A stretch of 64,000 nucleotides of DNA from Spisula solida (GCA_947247005.1 OX365953.1:4593001-4657000); one strand, 5' to 3'. Shown: positions 21,601 through 34,900, numbered from the stretch's first letter. The notes: generated by a model not told the origin, from the letters alone. Made by a program: numbers and translations.

Positions 21601-23424
21601 TTGGTAATTACCAGGCCTGCAATATACACAACTGGGTTTGGTACCAAGTATTCATGTGAAGTTTCATTGAAATCTGAACGTTGCTTATGCCAGAGTTTTT
21701 TAATCTTTTGTTACTCGGACATTTTTGAGAAAAAAGTCCACAGGAGGAGGGAAAAAAATAAAAATTCCCAAAAAGAAGTAGATGGTGGATTGTAGTCAAT
21801 GACGGTCCATTGTTGACAGCAACAATGTTAGTTCTAACATCAAATTTATCTTATAACAATTACAGTGCACATGTATCTGTATCATTGATAAAGAATTTTT
21901 AAAAATCTACAGAAATTTAATTACATGTACATTTTATTTAAAAATAAATTCAGTTAGTTATTTTTTTCAATGATACCTATGGCACAGTGGTAAATGAGAG
22001 CACTATACCTACTTATCATTAGTAAAATATTGAAATACATAATAAAACAAGGTGTATAGTAACATTACCATCAAAATATTTGATATAAAAATTTGTACAA
22101 TTTTAGATTTCCAATTTTTATTTTTTTGGAAAATGCCAAAAATAGGACAGGAGGGTCCGAGTAACGAAAAATCAAAGAACTCTGGCCTTAAGGAGAACAA
22201 GCAAGAACAATCTTTGTGTCATCCATCCAGACAGATGTTCAGCACAAATTTAAAATCAATATGCCTCCCTCACCAGTGATTTTTTTGGCTATTTTTGGGG
22301 CCAAATATAGGCCCCTTCCCCTAGCAAAATAACCTTCATTTTTCCCAAAAAATCATATTTTTCCCCCAAAAAGTATGCATTTTCCCCCCTTTTGTGCTCT
22401 CTGGTTTCAAAGCAACTACAGTATAGCTGTTTTAAAGTAAAAAAAAAGTTTTTTCAAACTTGCAAAAGTCGTTGTTACCATATGACTAGAGTATTATCAG
22501 TAGAAAATAGCAATTTATGAACAATTTTAACACAAACAATCTTTTTTAATAATTCCCAAATTGCGCTAAATTTCCCAATTTTAAAGGCACAGGCTGTTTA
22601 ATTTTGTTCAAGAAAATTCACTGCTCACTATAATTTTGATGCAGACCTGATAATCAGGAGTAAATTAACATCTAGGTAATCCATTAGGACAATTAGGCAT
22701 ACCGGTAAAATTTTCATTGTTTCCTTACTTTCCTGTATCATTCCCCAAAAAATAGTTAGGTATGTTAGATAATGGGGGATTTTCGTTAGTTTGTTTTTCA
22801 CATCTCAAACATTTAGAAAATATTGCATATTGTTTGCAAACGCTATAAATATAATAAAATACTTAATTTTACAAATAAATACAAATTTTTAGGATAGGAG
22901 TCTTAGGACAAGATGCCAAAGAAGTTTTTGAGAATTTTTAAAATATCCAACTCATGTGTGGCTTCAAAAGCCGTATAAAATCCTAGTACATAATTTATAA
23001 ATTATGTACTATTATTACTGTTATTATTGATAACTCAATATTTTTCAATTGTGATTGGCATTATCAAGCATCCTAAGGGAAAACTTAGAATTTTCTTAAA
23101 ATTCCTTAAGTGTATCAGCTAAACAGGAATATAAAGATAATCAATTTTTAAATAGTTTATAAGCATCATGGGTTATTATTGGTTTCTTGGGAAATATGTG
23201 TAGCTCAAATTCAATGATTCATACCAGTTAGTGAACTCTTGACTTACCTGATGTAAATCAGCAATTAAGCTGTCAATCTTAGACACATCATTCATATACT
23301 CTTCAAGCTGTTCCTTGTTGAGGTATTGTAGTAAAGCAACAGCAGCGCTTTCATCAGGTTCATACTTGGGTGCTTGCAGGTTCATATTAGATTCTGACTC
23401 GTGACGATGAAACTCTCTGTACAT
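18665..23424 (-). CDS. VPS37: ESCRT-I subunit VPS37 (B/C type)
   Basis: ESCRT-I subunit that binds TSG101 and VPS28 and sorts ubiquitinated cargo at endosomes (family knowledge). Four coding exons on the minus strand: 23248-23424, 20932-21103, 20117-20199 and 18665-18973. Phases 0, 1 and 0 agree, giving 246 residues. The Mod(r)-type coiled coil covers about residues 30-175. Recognisable parts are QLEEYMNDVSKIDSLIADLH, the family signature VKNKSLAEYNISLQP, the helix with TLLAIFQTEVATVDEQSE, and DFCDGKIDIDSFVSDYITKR. The tail (about 185-246) is rich in Pro, Gly, Tyr and Met (GYTGAGYGMGMGSAPYPSP), as in VPS37B/C. The ATG at 23422-23424 follows an in-frame TGA. A second Met is 13 codons on, and an upstream 5' UTR exon nearer SART3 is possible. 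Which human paralogue is closest cannot be settled by eye. Confidence 0.88.
19057..19570 (+). repeat. Recent tandem duplication, two copies of about 257 bp
   Basis: Copy 1 about 19057-19313 and copy 2 about 19314-19570 are nearly identical; the few differences include 'cttaggccccc' against 'cttatgccccc'. It lies in VPS37 intron 3. Each copy holds a fragment related to interspersed family A, and the 62-residue open frame in each is not supported as a gene. Confidence 0.9.
19590..19995 (+). repeat. Interspersed repeat family A (copy 2, itself partly duplicated)
   Basis: 'aggtcaaggtgaaggtcaaa' and 'tacaacatccatgcaagtat' each occur twice, about 178 bp apart. The copy ends in 'atctatcaatacgggggcct'. 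Same family as 632-868 and 59233-59520. Confidence 0.75.
21190..21458 (-). mobile_element. TIR element, 'CAGGGGTGTCA' family, copy 2, with 6-bp TSD
   Basis: This 269-bp element lies in the opposite orientation to copy 1 at 2835-3101. Its ends are CAGGGGTGTCAA and TTGACACCCCTG. Exact direct repeats aattat lie at 21184-21189 and 21459-21464. It is in VPS37 intron 1. Confidence 0.87.
22274..22623 (+). mobile_element. hAT-like MITE, 'CAGTGATTT' family, copy 1, with 5-bp TSD
   Basis: This 350-bp element starts CAGTGATTTTTTTGGC and ends AAATTCACTG. Direct repeats ctcac flank it (22269-22273 and 22624-22628). A close copy lies at 28287-28631. The inside is C-rich ('ggccccttcccctagcaaaa'). No coding sense. 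Confidence 0.87.
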
Positions 23425-23699
23425 CCTTCAGAAAACATACACCTTGCTTGATATGATTTTCTATAATGGATTAAAGAAATTATATATATTTCTTATTAGC
23501 AATCAATTTATTATAGAGAGTTATCAGTGAAAATAGCAGAAGCTGGTTCCAGAATCATGCAGAAAAAGCAACGTAACACCAACAGTGCTTTTGCGGAGTC
23601 GAAATTCCTGGATGAAAGTCTATTCCCCGGGACTCGGAGTTGATCTGACTTTAAATTAAATACTTCCAGTTTACATTTTCTTATTATCAGAATCTATAA

Positions 23700-23830
23700 G
23701 CAATGGTCCATTGGTTTAAGTGTGCTGGATTTGTCACCTGGCAATTGGGATTGCGCTGGAATTCCTGGTCACAGTAGGTCATAGTTACCCTTCCATGAAA
23801 ATTTAACTTTGGATCCACCGGGGGCTTTAA
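23700..23830 (+). mobile_element. tRNA-derived SINE-like copy
   Basis: The head 'tggtccattggtttaagtg' is followed by 'tggaattcctggtcacagta' and 'acccttccatgaaaattt'. It matches the start of the copies at 5543 and 49855. Confidence 0.6.
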
Positions 23831-23899
23831 GCGATTACTTATAACCCCAATTAAAGAGAATAATAACAGGCTTCTTTCTATCTTCCATTAATGTCAAAC

Positions 23900-24212
23900 C
23901 CCTTGCGGGGACGTAGACATTTGTCTAGGCAGACATAAAATCAAGAGAAAGAGGTGTGATACAAGGAATCTTGGTGCGTTATCCTAGCTCATTTCGAATA
24001 GACCCCTTAGTTCTTTAACGTGCTCAGTGTATAGTACCGATACTCGCGAGACTACCTCTGGGTTTCCAACCAGTTTCGTCTCTAGTTTAACGTGGGAAAC
24101 ACTGAAAAGCGTTTAATAAATGACCAAGACTTAGTGCCCTGGCCGAGCTTCGAACCAGAGACCTCTCGATCAGTAGTAAAGCGCGTTACCACTCGACCAC
24201 TGTGCCACCCTT
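23900..24212 (-). mobile_element. tRNA-derived SINE, family S1, nearly full length
   Basis: On the minus strand the head reads 'ggtggcacagtggtcgagtg' (A box), then 'ctctggttcgaagctcgg' (B box). The body includes 'cttttcagtgtttcccac', 'aaactggttggaaaccc' and 'gtgatacaaggaatc' (as its complement). It is the best-preserved member of the family in this window. Confidence 0.85.
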
Positions 24213-24297
24213 AACAAAAATCGTTGGATCACCGGTACTGACCAACAAAAATCACTATGGGACCGGCAAAATTTGACAAAAGATAAGATAAAGTTTA

Positions 24298-24723
24298 TTA
24301 CCAATCAAGGGTCATATAACATGACATATAAATCACAGATAAAACAAAATGGGTTGAAACAAAAAATAACATAACAAATAATTTCAAAAGTAAATAAGGC
24401 TTGATTTTGATTTGGTAACACAAATAAATAAGGCTAGAGGTCTAAAGAATCCTACCTCCCTTCATGCACTTGAAAAGCCGTAATTATAAAATGATGGGAG
24501 ATAGGATTAATTACCAATCAAGGGTCATATAACATGACATATAAATCATAGATAAAACAAAATGGGTTGAAACAAAAAATAACATAACAAATAATTTCAA
24601 AAGTAAATAAGGCTTGATTTTGATTTGGTAACACAAATAAATAAGGCTAGAGGTCTATAGAATCCTACCTCCCTTCATGCACTTGAAAAGCCGTAATTAT
24701 AAAATGATGGGAGATAGGATTAA
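24298..24723 (+). repeat. Recent tandem duplication, 2 x 213 bp
   Basis: Copy 1 (24298-24510) and copy 2 (24511-24723) are nearly identical; the differences seen by eye are cacagat/catagat and ctaaaga/ctataga. The unit starts 'ttaccaatcaagggtcatat'. It is preceded by 'aagataaagttta', as at the antisense 3' end of a retroelement. Confidence 0.93.
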
Positions 24724-25912
24724 TTTGACGTTATTAATATTGGAAAAAAAGAGAGTAAAATTTAAAGAGAAAATACATATTATAACTAGAAGATATAACA
24801 AACGTATGCAAACGGTCTGTCAAACATTATTTTGAGTGAAACTGTAACTAAAACAGTTAAGATGGTTTACACTCGTAATACCCACAACATATATACTTTA
24901 CTGCGACTTAGAAAAAGTTATCTATTACGGAAATGAACTTCAATACAATTTATGTTCATTTACAAACAATATTAATAATACTCATCTACATATCTAACTT
25001 GGTGCAATAAGCAAAGCTCTTCTACGGTAAATGTCAAAAAGGAATTCAGCAAACACTGTAATAATAATTGGGTCTTCTATACTCATTAACCATACAAATT
25101 TTTGATCAGACCAGCGGTGATTTTGAGTAGCGACAATGATAATCCTACATAGATTATATATTGTATTATTTATTTATTACACATGATGGTGACATCTACA
25201 GTTTACCAGTTTTCAAACGTGGCCGTCCTGTGTTTGGACAATTTTTTTAACATTGTTCGGACTAACAAATATATTCATTCAGACTGACAACATTTTTGTT
25301 TCTGTCAAAGATCATACATACCGTACGATAAGAAGTATTCTTTGGTTTGTCAGTCCGAATGACTGACAGGTTTTTAAAGTTTTCGCGACGACCACTGCTC
25401 ATCTGATTTAATCACACCAAATGAATCAGATTCTAAAAACTGTGAAAAATCATGAATGGAATAAAAACAAACAGAAATGTCAAAACAGAAAAATTGAGCC
25501 ACTCTTAAAATCAATATAAATTAAAACTTTGGCAATTGTGACATGAAATAGTATAAAATAATATACATACTTGTGTCTATTTTCCCACTTATTTCAGTTT
25601 GTTTCTTCTTGTTCAAATTAGAAGTAAATAAATTGCAGTATTTTGAAAGATTTGTCAAAATATCAAACAGGAAGAGATCGTCATAGCAAACATTTACGAA
25701 TTAACAAAATATCGTAATCGTTGTCGTCACAGTAGACCGAATGTCGCGTACTCAATAAATATTCCTCTACGTAAACTGTCTTTGAGAATCGCAATTCATA
25801 TACATTGTAGATTTATGTTGGCTACAAATAAATCACGACTGCAAGAGTGAAAAGTGAAATTCTTGGACGACGATGACAGCGATAAATTTGATATTCGTAA
25901 ATAAGTGTTAAA

Positions 25913-28900
25913 ATGGAGGCTGACTCAAACGAATCTGAAACGAAAGTTGCAGAAAACAAAGAAATGAGCGAGGATGTTGCCATGGCGAGTGATGACAGTG
26001 ACTCTGATGCAGACAACGATACATCAAGTGATGATGACGATGATACTAGAGAAGTAGAACTTAACAATGAATGTGAAAATCTTCAGAAACTCGTACGTTT
26101 TTTATGGGTCGCGAAATTATGTTACATTATTGTACAACCGGTTCTACAATTCTTGTCTGTTGTTGTTTGTTAGAATGATTGCCCGCTTTCATTCACCAGG
26201 GCTAAATGTTAGTGCCAAAAAAGACACATGACAGAGCCAAGGACATGAGCCCATTGCCTAACCTAGCCGCTTCCATATTGCACTATTGAGTCCTTTCCCT
26301 GCAACGACAGGCTACCAGCGAGCAGCGCTCACCGATACTGTTTCTTAACACTTTGCTAGGCATGTACCCAGGACCCGCATTTCCGTGGTAATACACGTCC
26401 TCGGGACCCGCAATGGAAACCGTCGGATAGACATTCTTCTTTCCGCTAAAACGTTTTCTTTTTGCTAATTATTGAGTGTGCGGCTCATTGAGTGATCGGT
26501 ATCGTCTACACGCTTGAATAATTTAATATCGAGCATCTATTACGATGGCAAACAGAAACGCTCCGATACAGCGTCAGCGAACAATAACAAGTTTATTAAA
26601 CAAAACCGTTGTTAATTTGTAGTTGATCTATAACGCGTGGAAGAGTATACTTGTGCGGTCTTAAAAAGCAGGTGACAAATAGCAATATCCTGTGGACGCG
26701 AAGGTTTCGTACCCGAAACAATGCATACTCTGCCAAATTCGTACTGTTTGTGAAAACAAATCAGAAACAAAATGTTAGGGTAGGCACATCTTTGTAGTTT
26801 CAATAAACTTCAATGGATGAAATTTGAAGAGTTGAATATAAAAAATCGATTCTTGTGTACAAATCACTCAATGATAATCAGTTTCCAAAATACATGCAAC
26901 AAAAATTTACCAAATTAAACAAATTCATTCATGCAATCTTAGATCAGTAACAAATGAATAACTATTTGTACCATCACCAAAATTTGAATTTTCTAGAAAA
27001 TCACTTGCCTACTTGGGACCAAAAATCTGGAATGATATACCAAAATCAGTACGAGCATCAGACTCAATGCATAAATTCCAAAATGTATACATCAAATGGA
27101 AAAACCCATAGTTAAGCATTGCAACACACAGACCCATAATGTGAATATATTTTCAGTTCAATATAATTATACCAATTTCTATTATGCCAATTTAATATTT
27201 GCAAATGTAAGTGATAAAATATTTATTTTCATGAACATAATTATACTGTGTTCAATATAGTGCTGTCCTATTATTTTCTTTGTAATTAATATATTGTTAT
27301 TTATATTTGTAAACTTGTCTTTGATGTAATGTACCTATTTATATATTTATGTAATTTTGTATATATGTTGAGGCCCATATGGAAGATTGCATTATTGTAA
27401 ATATGTTAGCCTCGTAAAATAAAGACTTTACTTGCTATTTACTTACTTTACTAGTTTACAAACTCACTAGTCTATGGCACATCATACGAATGTTGAAAAC
27501 AATTGAACATGAGATTGGTGTTATTTTATTTAATTTATAAACACATGATCTACTTTGATGCAGTAGACTTTACTCAAGCCCCGGAGCTTTGGTTTTATCA
27601 ATTTTTAGGATTTCTAAATATCAACAGCCAAAATGAATATCTGTATATATATCATTATGAGGGACACCAAAAATTTGCCCGGGACACCTAAAATGTAAAC
27701 CCTGAGGGACCCCTGTATGAAAATTTCTAGGGAAATCCCCGTCTACTATACTTGATCGCTGGCCGGTAGAATATAAATTTTTAAGTTCATTCGCTCTGTT
27801 TCCTATCGAGCGCTCTTCCATAGCGCTTTAATTAGGCAACGGGCTCCTGGCTCTGCCTGACTAAGGGCTACCGAGCACATTTGGTAACGCTTTACTACGT
27901 CTATGCAACAACACGCTACCGAGTGCTTTCTTGTGCAACAGACCGCTTCGGTAGAGCTCTGTATATTGCTTCGCTTTGCAACAGTTTGCTATTCGTGAGA
28001 GCTCGCTGGTAGCATATGAATTTTTGCTTTGTCCACTACGTAGTAATTTTTTTAAGCAGTCTATTTCTACTCCTAGCAGAGCGTTATCAAGCGTTTGGTA
28101 GGGCTTTAGTTAGGCATTGCTTGCCTACTCAAACCAATACCAAAGAGCGCATTGATGGCTTTACTAAAACTTCGAATGACACATCACCACTACCAGCAAG
28201 CTGTTTATTTTGCTATCTGCAAGCGCCCGCTGATAGCTTTCAATTTCTCTGCACTTTACTACAATTACAACTGTGTGCTTTCTTGTCAGTGATTTATTTT
28301 GGCTATTTTTGGGGCCGAATACGGGCCCCTTCCCCTAGCAAAATAACCTCCATTTTCCCCAAAGAATCATAATTTTTTCCCAAAAAGAATGCATATTTTC
28401 CCACTTTTGTGCTCGCTGGTTTCAAAGCAACTACAGTATAGCTGATTTAAAGTCAAAACAATGGATTTTCAAACTTGCAAAAGTCACATATGACTAGAGT
28501 ATTATCAGTAGAAAATAGCAATTTATGAACAATTTTAACCAAAACCATCTTTTTTAATAATTCCCAAATTGCACTAAATTTCCCAATTTTAAAGGCACAG
28601 GCTGTTCAATTTTGTTCAAGAAAAATCACTGCTTGTGCAACCAACTGTTGTGGTAGCATCGATAGTGCTTTGGTTTGAAAGGTTCTGCTTTCTTCCTTTG
28701 CTGTGCAATGGTTCACTTAAATATTAGGTGGACCCATTTTGGTAGCAAACTGTTTCCTAACAAAAAGAGAGCTTGATAGTGCTTCCTCTAAGGCAACATA
28801 CAAAGTGCCTGATAGTGCTTTCCTATAATTATATGCAACAGGATGCTACCATAAAGCTCTTCATAATAGTTAATTTATTGTCTAACAAAACTAAACCAAA

Positions 28901-31900
28901 CTGGGAGTTGAAGAAGTGATCCGGGGCTGCTAATTTTACCAATTCAATGGTAACTGGTACCTGTTCTAAAACGATATAAATTTACTGGCTATATAATATA
29001 TAGCCTACATATATATGAACATCAATTTGTAATGATGGTCTTACCAATCGAAATGTCCAACACTGAAGTCACTAGGAAAATATAGCAAATCTTATACAAA
29101 CCATGTTAGAGCTTAAGTTGTTCAAGTAGATCCAGCTTTGCTGTAACTTTCAGATTGATGAAAATCCCTATGGTTATGACAATCACATTGAATTGATCAA
29201 GAAACTAGGAGATCTGGGTGACCTTGACCGATTACGAGCTGCAAGAAAGAAAATGAGTGAACTTTTCCCTTTAACTGAAGGTAAAGTTGTTAAACTCCTA
29301 TATATAATAATAGTATGTATATTTTTTTAGTCAATAAAGTTGCATGGTGGCTGAGTGGATAGGGCTCTCGAACACCATTCTGTAGGTTCCTGGTTTGAAT
29401 CTCAGCCGGGGCGCTTTAATTTAAGAAATACTTTTCAGTGTTTCCCACCCAAATAAAGATGAACTGGTTGGTAACCCAGAAGTAGTCTCCGTTTATCTGT
29501 GCTATACACATATACATGTTTAACTCCTATAATTGTTTAAATTTTAGTTGCTTTTTAACCATTGTCTATTTGATTTTCTTTCGGAGATATATGTACTTTG
29601 TTTTCAGTTGATTTCATTTTTACAGGCATGTTCCTAAGGATCAAATTGCCATGCTAAGCAACTTAAGGACCCAATAATGGGGGATAAATAAGTCAGCTTT
29701 CGGGACAAAAGGGAGAAAAGTTTGACAATTTCTTCAAGTCAATTTTGACAAAACTATACTGTTTTATTATTATAAGGAATATAATTTCTTCGTTAGGCCA
29801 GCCCTTCTCCACGAGGCTTAACACATATTTCCTATTTTAATCTCAGTATACCGATGTATAAAATAGTTCTAACTGTATTTAAACATTAGATGGATAGCTT
29901 GTTTTCTGTGTTTGACCTGTTAATGTTATTTACAGATTTATGGTTAGCTTGGCTGAAAGACGAAATTCGGTTATTAGAAGGAGACTCGGAACGAAGCGAA
30001 GTCATTTCTTTATTTGAAAAAGCTGTGAAAGACTACTTATGTGAGTGTATTAAAGATGTTTTTATGCCCCCTACAAAGGTCAAAGTGGTCATATGGATTT
30101 GCCTATGTCTGTCCATCCTAAAAAGTTATATATATATATATATATACTAATTTATTTAAGGTCGATTGTGAAACAAGTTTTTCCAACTTATATTAATCAC
30201 TCTCGACACCTCATTCCTGATGTTATCCATCGCCACGAGGGTTTGAGAGAAGAGAAGCCAGTTTCCCTTTTATGCTGAGCGTCTAGCAAGGGAATTTCTG
30301 GTACCATTTTAATTTCCTCTTTGGTATGACGCGGCCAGGGATCGAACCCTAGACCTCCCCCCCACTCGAAGCGAATGCTCAACCACTAGGCTATCGAGTT
30401 AGTTGTGTAACACATAACTTGATCTTGAAATTTTATTGAAGCATTGGTAGTTGTGCATGTAGGCATTTTTACTCAGATTCATATAGTATTATATAGAAGA
30501 CTCAGATTCATATAGTATTATATAGGAGACTCAGATTCATATAGTATTATATAGGAGACTCAGATTCATATAGTATTATATAGAAGACTCAGATTCATAT
30601 AGTATTATATAGAAGACTCAGATTCATATAGTATTATATAGAAGACTCAGATTCATATAGTATTATATAGGAGACTCAGATTCATATAGTATTATATAGA
30701 AGACTCAGATTCATATAGTATTATATAGAAGAGTCATGGCCCTTGATATGGGCATGTGGGGACATCTGTGTCCTATGATCACTTTTCTAGTTTACTTCCA
30801 AGAATAGATAAAACAACATTAGTAGCATAATGTGATAAATTACTCACTGTGCCCAGTGGTACTGTGGTTAGACTTAGTGTAGGAATGGGGGCTGTTGGTT
30901 CAAGTGCAGGCCACACACAATATACCATAGTTGTTAAAAGCAGCATTGGTATAAATAACTCCCTTGCTAACTATTCAATTAACACAAGGCTAGCTCTAGG
31001 ACTGGTTGAAATAGTGTCGGGATCAATTGAAATACTTTCTCGGTCTGTCTGCGACTTCAAACAATAAAGATTTTCTTATTTCTAGTTTCTTCCTTCTTCA
31101 GGTGTTCCAATCTGGCTGGAATTTGTTCAGTTTGCGATTGGTGGAGTCGGGAAGACTGAGGATAAATTGAAGAAAATAAGAGAAATATTTGATGCTGCTC
31201 TTACAGCATGCGGTTTACATGTTAGTAAAGGTGCATTGATATGGGAGACGTACAGGGAATATGAGAACGCCATAAGTGTCAGTGCTTTGGTAAGTTGAGA
31301 ACGCCATTAGTGTCAGTTCATTGGTAAGTTGAGAACGCCATTAGTGGCAGTGCATAGGTAAGTTAAGAACGCCATTAGTGTCAGTGCATAGGTAAGTTAA
31401 GAACGCCATTAGTGGCAGTGCATAAGTAAGTTAAGAACGCCATTAGTGGCAGTACATAGGTAAGTTAAGAACGCCATTAGTGTCAGTGCATAGGTAAGTT
31501 AAGAACGCCGTTAGTGTCAGTGCATAGGTAAGTTAAGAACGCCGTTAGTGTCAGTGCATAGGTAAGTTAAGAACGCCATTAGTGGCAGTGCATGGGTAAG
31601 TTGAGAACGCCATTAGTGTCAGTGCATTGGTAAGTTGAGAACGCCATAAGTGTCAGTACATAGGTAAGTTAAGAACGCCATTAGTGTCAGTGCATTGGTA
31701 AGTTAAGAACGCCATTAGTGTCAGGGCATAGGTAAGTTAAGAACGCCATTAGTGTCAGTACATAGGTAAGTTAAGAACGCCATTAGTGGTAGTGCATATG
31801 TAAGTTAAGAACGCTATTAGTTTCAGTGCATAGGTAAGTTAAGAACGCCATTAGTGTTAGTGCATAGGTAAGTTGAGAACGCCATTAGTGTCAGTACATA

Positions 31901-34900
31901 GGTAAGTTAAGAACGCCATTAGTGTCAGTACATAGGTAAGTTAAGAACGCCATTAGTGTCAGTGCATAGGTAAGTTAAGAACGCCATTAGTGGCAGTGCA
32001 TAAGTAAGTTAAGAACGCCATTAGTGGCAGTACATAGGTAAGTTGAGAACGCCATTAGTGGCAGTGCATAGGTAAGTTAAGAACGCCATTAGTGTCAGTG
32101 CATAGGTAAGTTAAGAACGCCATTAGTGTCAGTGCATAGGTAAGTTAAGAACGCCATTAGTGGCAGTGCATAAGTAAGTTAAGAACGCCATTAGTGTCAG
32201 TACATAGGTAAGTTGAGAACGCCATTAGTGGCAGTGCATGGGTAAGTTGAGAACGCCATTAGTGGCAGTGCATGGGTAAGTTGAGAACGCCATTAGTGGC
32301 AGTGCATGGGTAAGTTGAGAACGCCATTAGTGGCAGTGCATGGGTAAGTTGTGAACGCCATTAGTGGCAGTGCATGGGTAAGTTGAGAAGGCCATTAGTG
32401 GCAGTGCATGGGTAAGTTGAGAACGCCATTAGTGGCAGTGCATGGGTAAGTTGAGAACGTCATTAGTGGCAGTGCATGGGTAAGTTGAGAACGCCATTAG
32501 TGGCAACGCCATTAGTGGCAGTGCATGGGTCAGTTGAGAACGCCATTAGTGTCAGTGCATGGGTAAGTTGAGAACGCCATTAGTGGCAGTGTATGGGTAA
32601 GTTGAGAACGCCATTAGTGTCAGTGCATAGGTAAGTTGAGAATGCCATTAGTGTCAGTGCATAGGTAAGTTTAGAACAACGCCATAAGTGGCAGTACATA
32701 GGTAAGTTAAGAACGCCATTAGTGTCAGTGCATAGGTAAGTTAAGAACGCCATTAGTGGCAGTACATAGGTAAGTTGAGAACGCCATTAGTGGCAGTGCA
32801 TAGGTAAGTTGAGAACGCCATTAGTGGCAGTGCATGGGTAAGTTGAGAACGCCATTAGTGGCAATGCATGGGTAAGTTGAGAACGTCATTAGTGGCAGTG
32901 CATGGGTAAGTTGAGAACGCCATTAGTGGCAGTGCATGGGTAAGTTGTGAACGCCATTAGTGGCAGTGCATGGGTAAGTTGAGAACGCCATTAGTGGCAG
33001 TGCATGGGTAAGTTGAGAACGCCATTAGTGGCAGTGCATGGGTAAGTTGAGAATGCCATTAGTGTCAGTGCATGGGTAAGTTGAGAACGCCATTAGTGGC
33101 AGTGCATGGGTCAGTTGAGAACGCCATTAGTGGCAGTGCATGGGTAAGTTGAGAACGCCATTAGTGGCAGTGCATGGTTCAGTTGAGAACGCCATTAGTG
33201 GCAGTGCATGGGTATGTGGAGATGAAAAATTGAGATACGGAATGACCCCCAAGTATTGCACACAGCTGTGTATTTGATGCAGGTAAAAATGGGAGAAAAC
33301 TCAAATAAAGTCAGATAAAATTTTGAAGATACAGTGAAGGATGAAGGAATATGCCCGTTCCCAATTTGCCCATATAATAGGAGAGTAAGACAATGTTCAT
33401 AGCTGTGTAAATGAAGCAAATTAATTTTAGGTTATGATTCAGTGTGGATAATAGTGTAGGTTTGACTGTATTTATGGTGTCTGTATTGACTCACTGTGTT
33501 GGGTTTAACCGAGCTTTTGTAAATTGTAATTCCGTCATGTTTAGAAATGTGACATCACAGATTCATTTCTAGATCACACCATATCAAAATCATTATTGGG
33601 TGGCTCTTCACTGCATATCAGAGATTCCAGGTTCAAATCTCAGCCAGGGCTCTTGTGTTAGTCTGAAATGCTTTCCAGTGCTTTCAATACTACTAGAGAT
33701 AAACTGGTTGAAACTTGAAAGGTAGTCTTCCATGTATCAGTGATAAGGGCAAGGCTGTGGCTATTTTGGCCTGTATGTAACATTTTTACTCCAAACTTCT
33801 TGAAACTCCTGTATCCAAATATGGGACAAATGAGCTATTTCTGGACCCTCTTGATTCATGTGCCGATATTGTATAATCTTTTTCAGCCCCGTCCATTAGA
33901 ATCTGCCACTGAGGAACAAATGGCCAGCTTCAATGAGCATCAAAATAAAGTGAAAGCCTTGTTTGTGAGACAGTTGTCAGTACCATTGCTGGGTAAGACA
34001 TGTTAATATGGGTTGTCTTTGTTGTTATGCCCCCTACCGTAGATACAAGATACCAATAATATAATTATTATACAATTATATGATAATGCTTAGCATATGT
34101 TGATCAACATGTGAGTGTCAGTCAGTAGACCAAATAATTTCTGATTAATAACTGAAGGAACGGTTTGGGTGTAGGATCTTAAAGCTGTATAGGTTGGCAT
34201 CATCAGTAGCTCAATCCTTATTTGGGGTCAGTAGGTCAAAGCTCAAGGTCGACATGACCTCACATTGATTACTATGTGGCTGCTGTGGGGGCATATATAC
34301 TTTCTGTAGTCAATAATTCAGGGACATGCAGCCACAATTGTCGAAAATTTCAAATAAAAATATAAAGAAATAGATAGAATATCATGGCACTTTCCCTTGA
34401 CATTTTCCTAAGTGCCCTCGTTTCTGTACCTAGTACAGTGTAATCTGAGAAAACCGAACACCCTTCGGACCGCCTGATTTGTTCGGATTTCACAAGAGTT
34501 CGGTATTGTGAAACTACAACTGTTTTGTTATCTTAAATGCGTTGTAGTTGGCCTTTATTGGTGTTGTTTAGTATCAGGCGCCAATATGTGCATAACAAGT
34601 GTCGGATGTTTAATGAGGGTCTTCTAATAACAAATATAAATACAAAAACACCTTTTATTTATACCAATCGTTATAATGTCAACGATGGTATCCGAAGTAT
34701 CACAAAAAAAAATGTCATCGTAAAATTAACGCATCGTGGAAATTACTAAAATTTAAGTGGACATATTAAAACACGATAGACCTAAAGAACAAACAATTCA
34801 TAGCATGACTTAAGATAAAAGCGAGTTAAACTATTTTATTCAATACGCTCTGCTGAAAGCACACATTGTTACATGAAAGAGAGCCACGGAAATACATTCA

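Larger units (their letters stand above)
23425..25912. other. Intergenic region between divergent VPS37 and SART3
   Basis: Holds two SINE copies (23700-23830 and 23900-24212), a 2 x 213-bp tandem duplication (24298-24723) and about 1.2 kb of AT-rich sequence that should contain the SART3 promoter. No further conserved coding exon was found. A non-coding first exon of VPS37 could lie here. Confidence 0.6.

Noticed and set aside
28016..28372. 118-residue plus-strand frame in SART3 intron 1
   Set aside because: It runs from degenerate repeat DNA into a MITE, and no conserved residues are seen.
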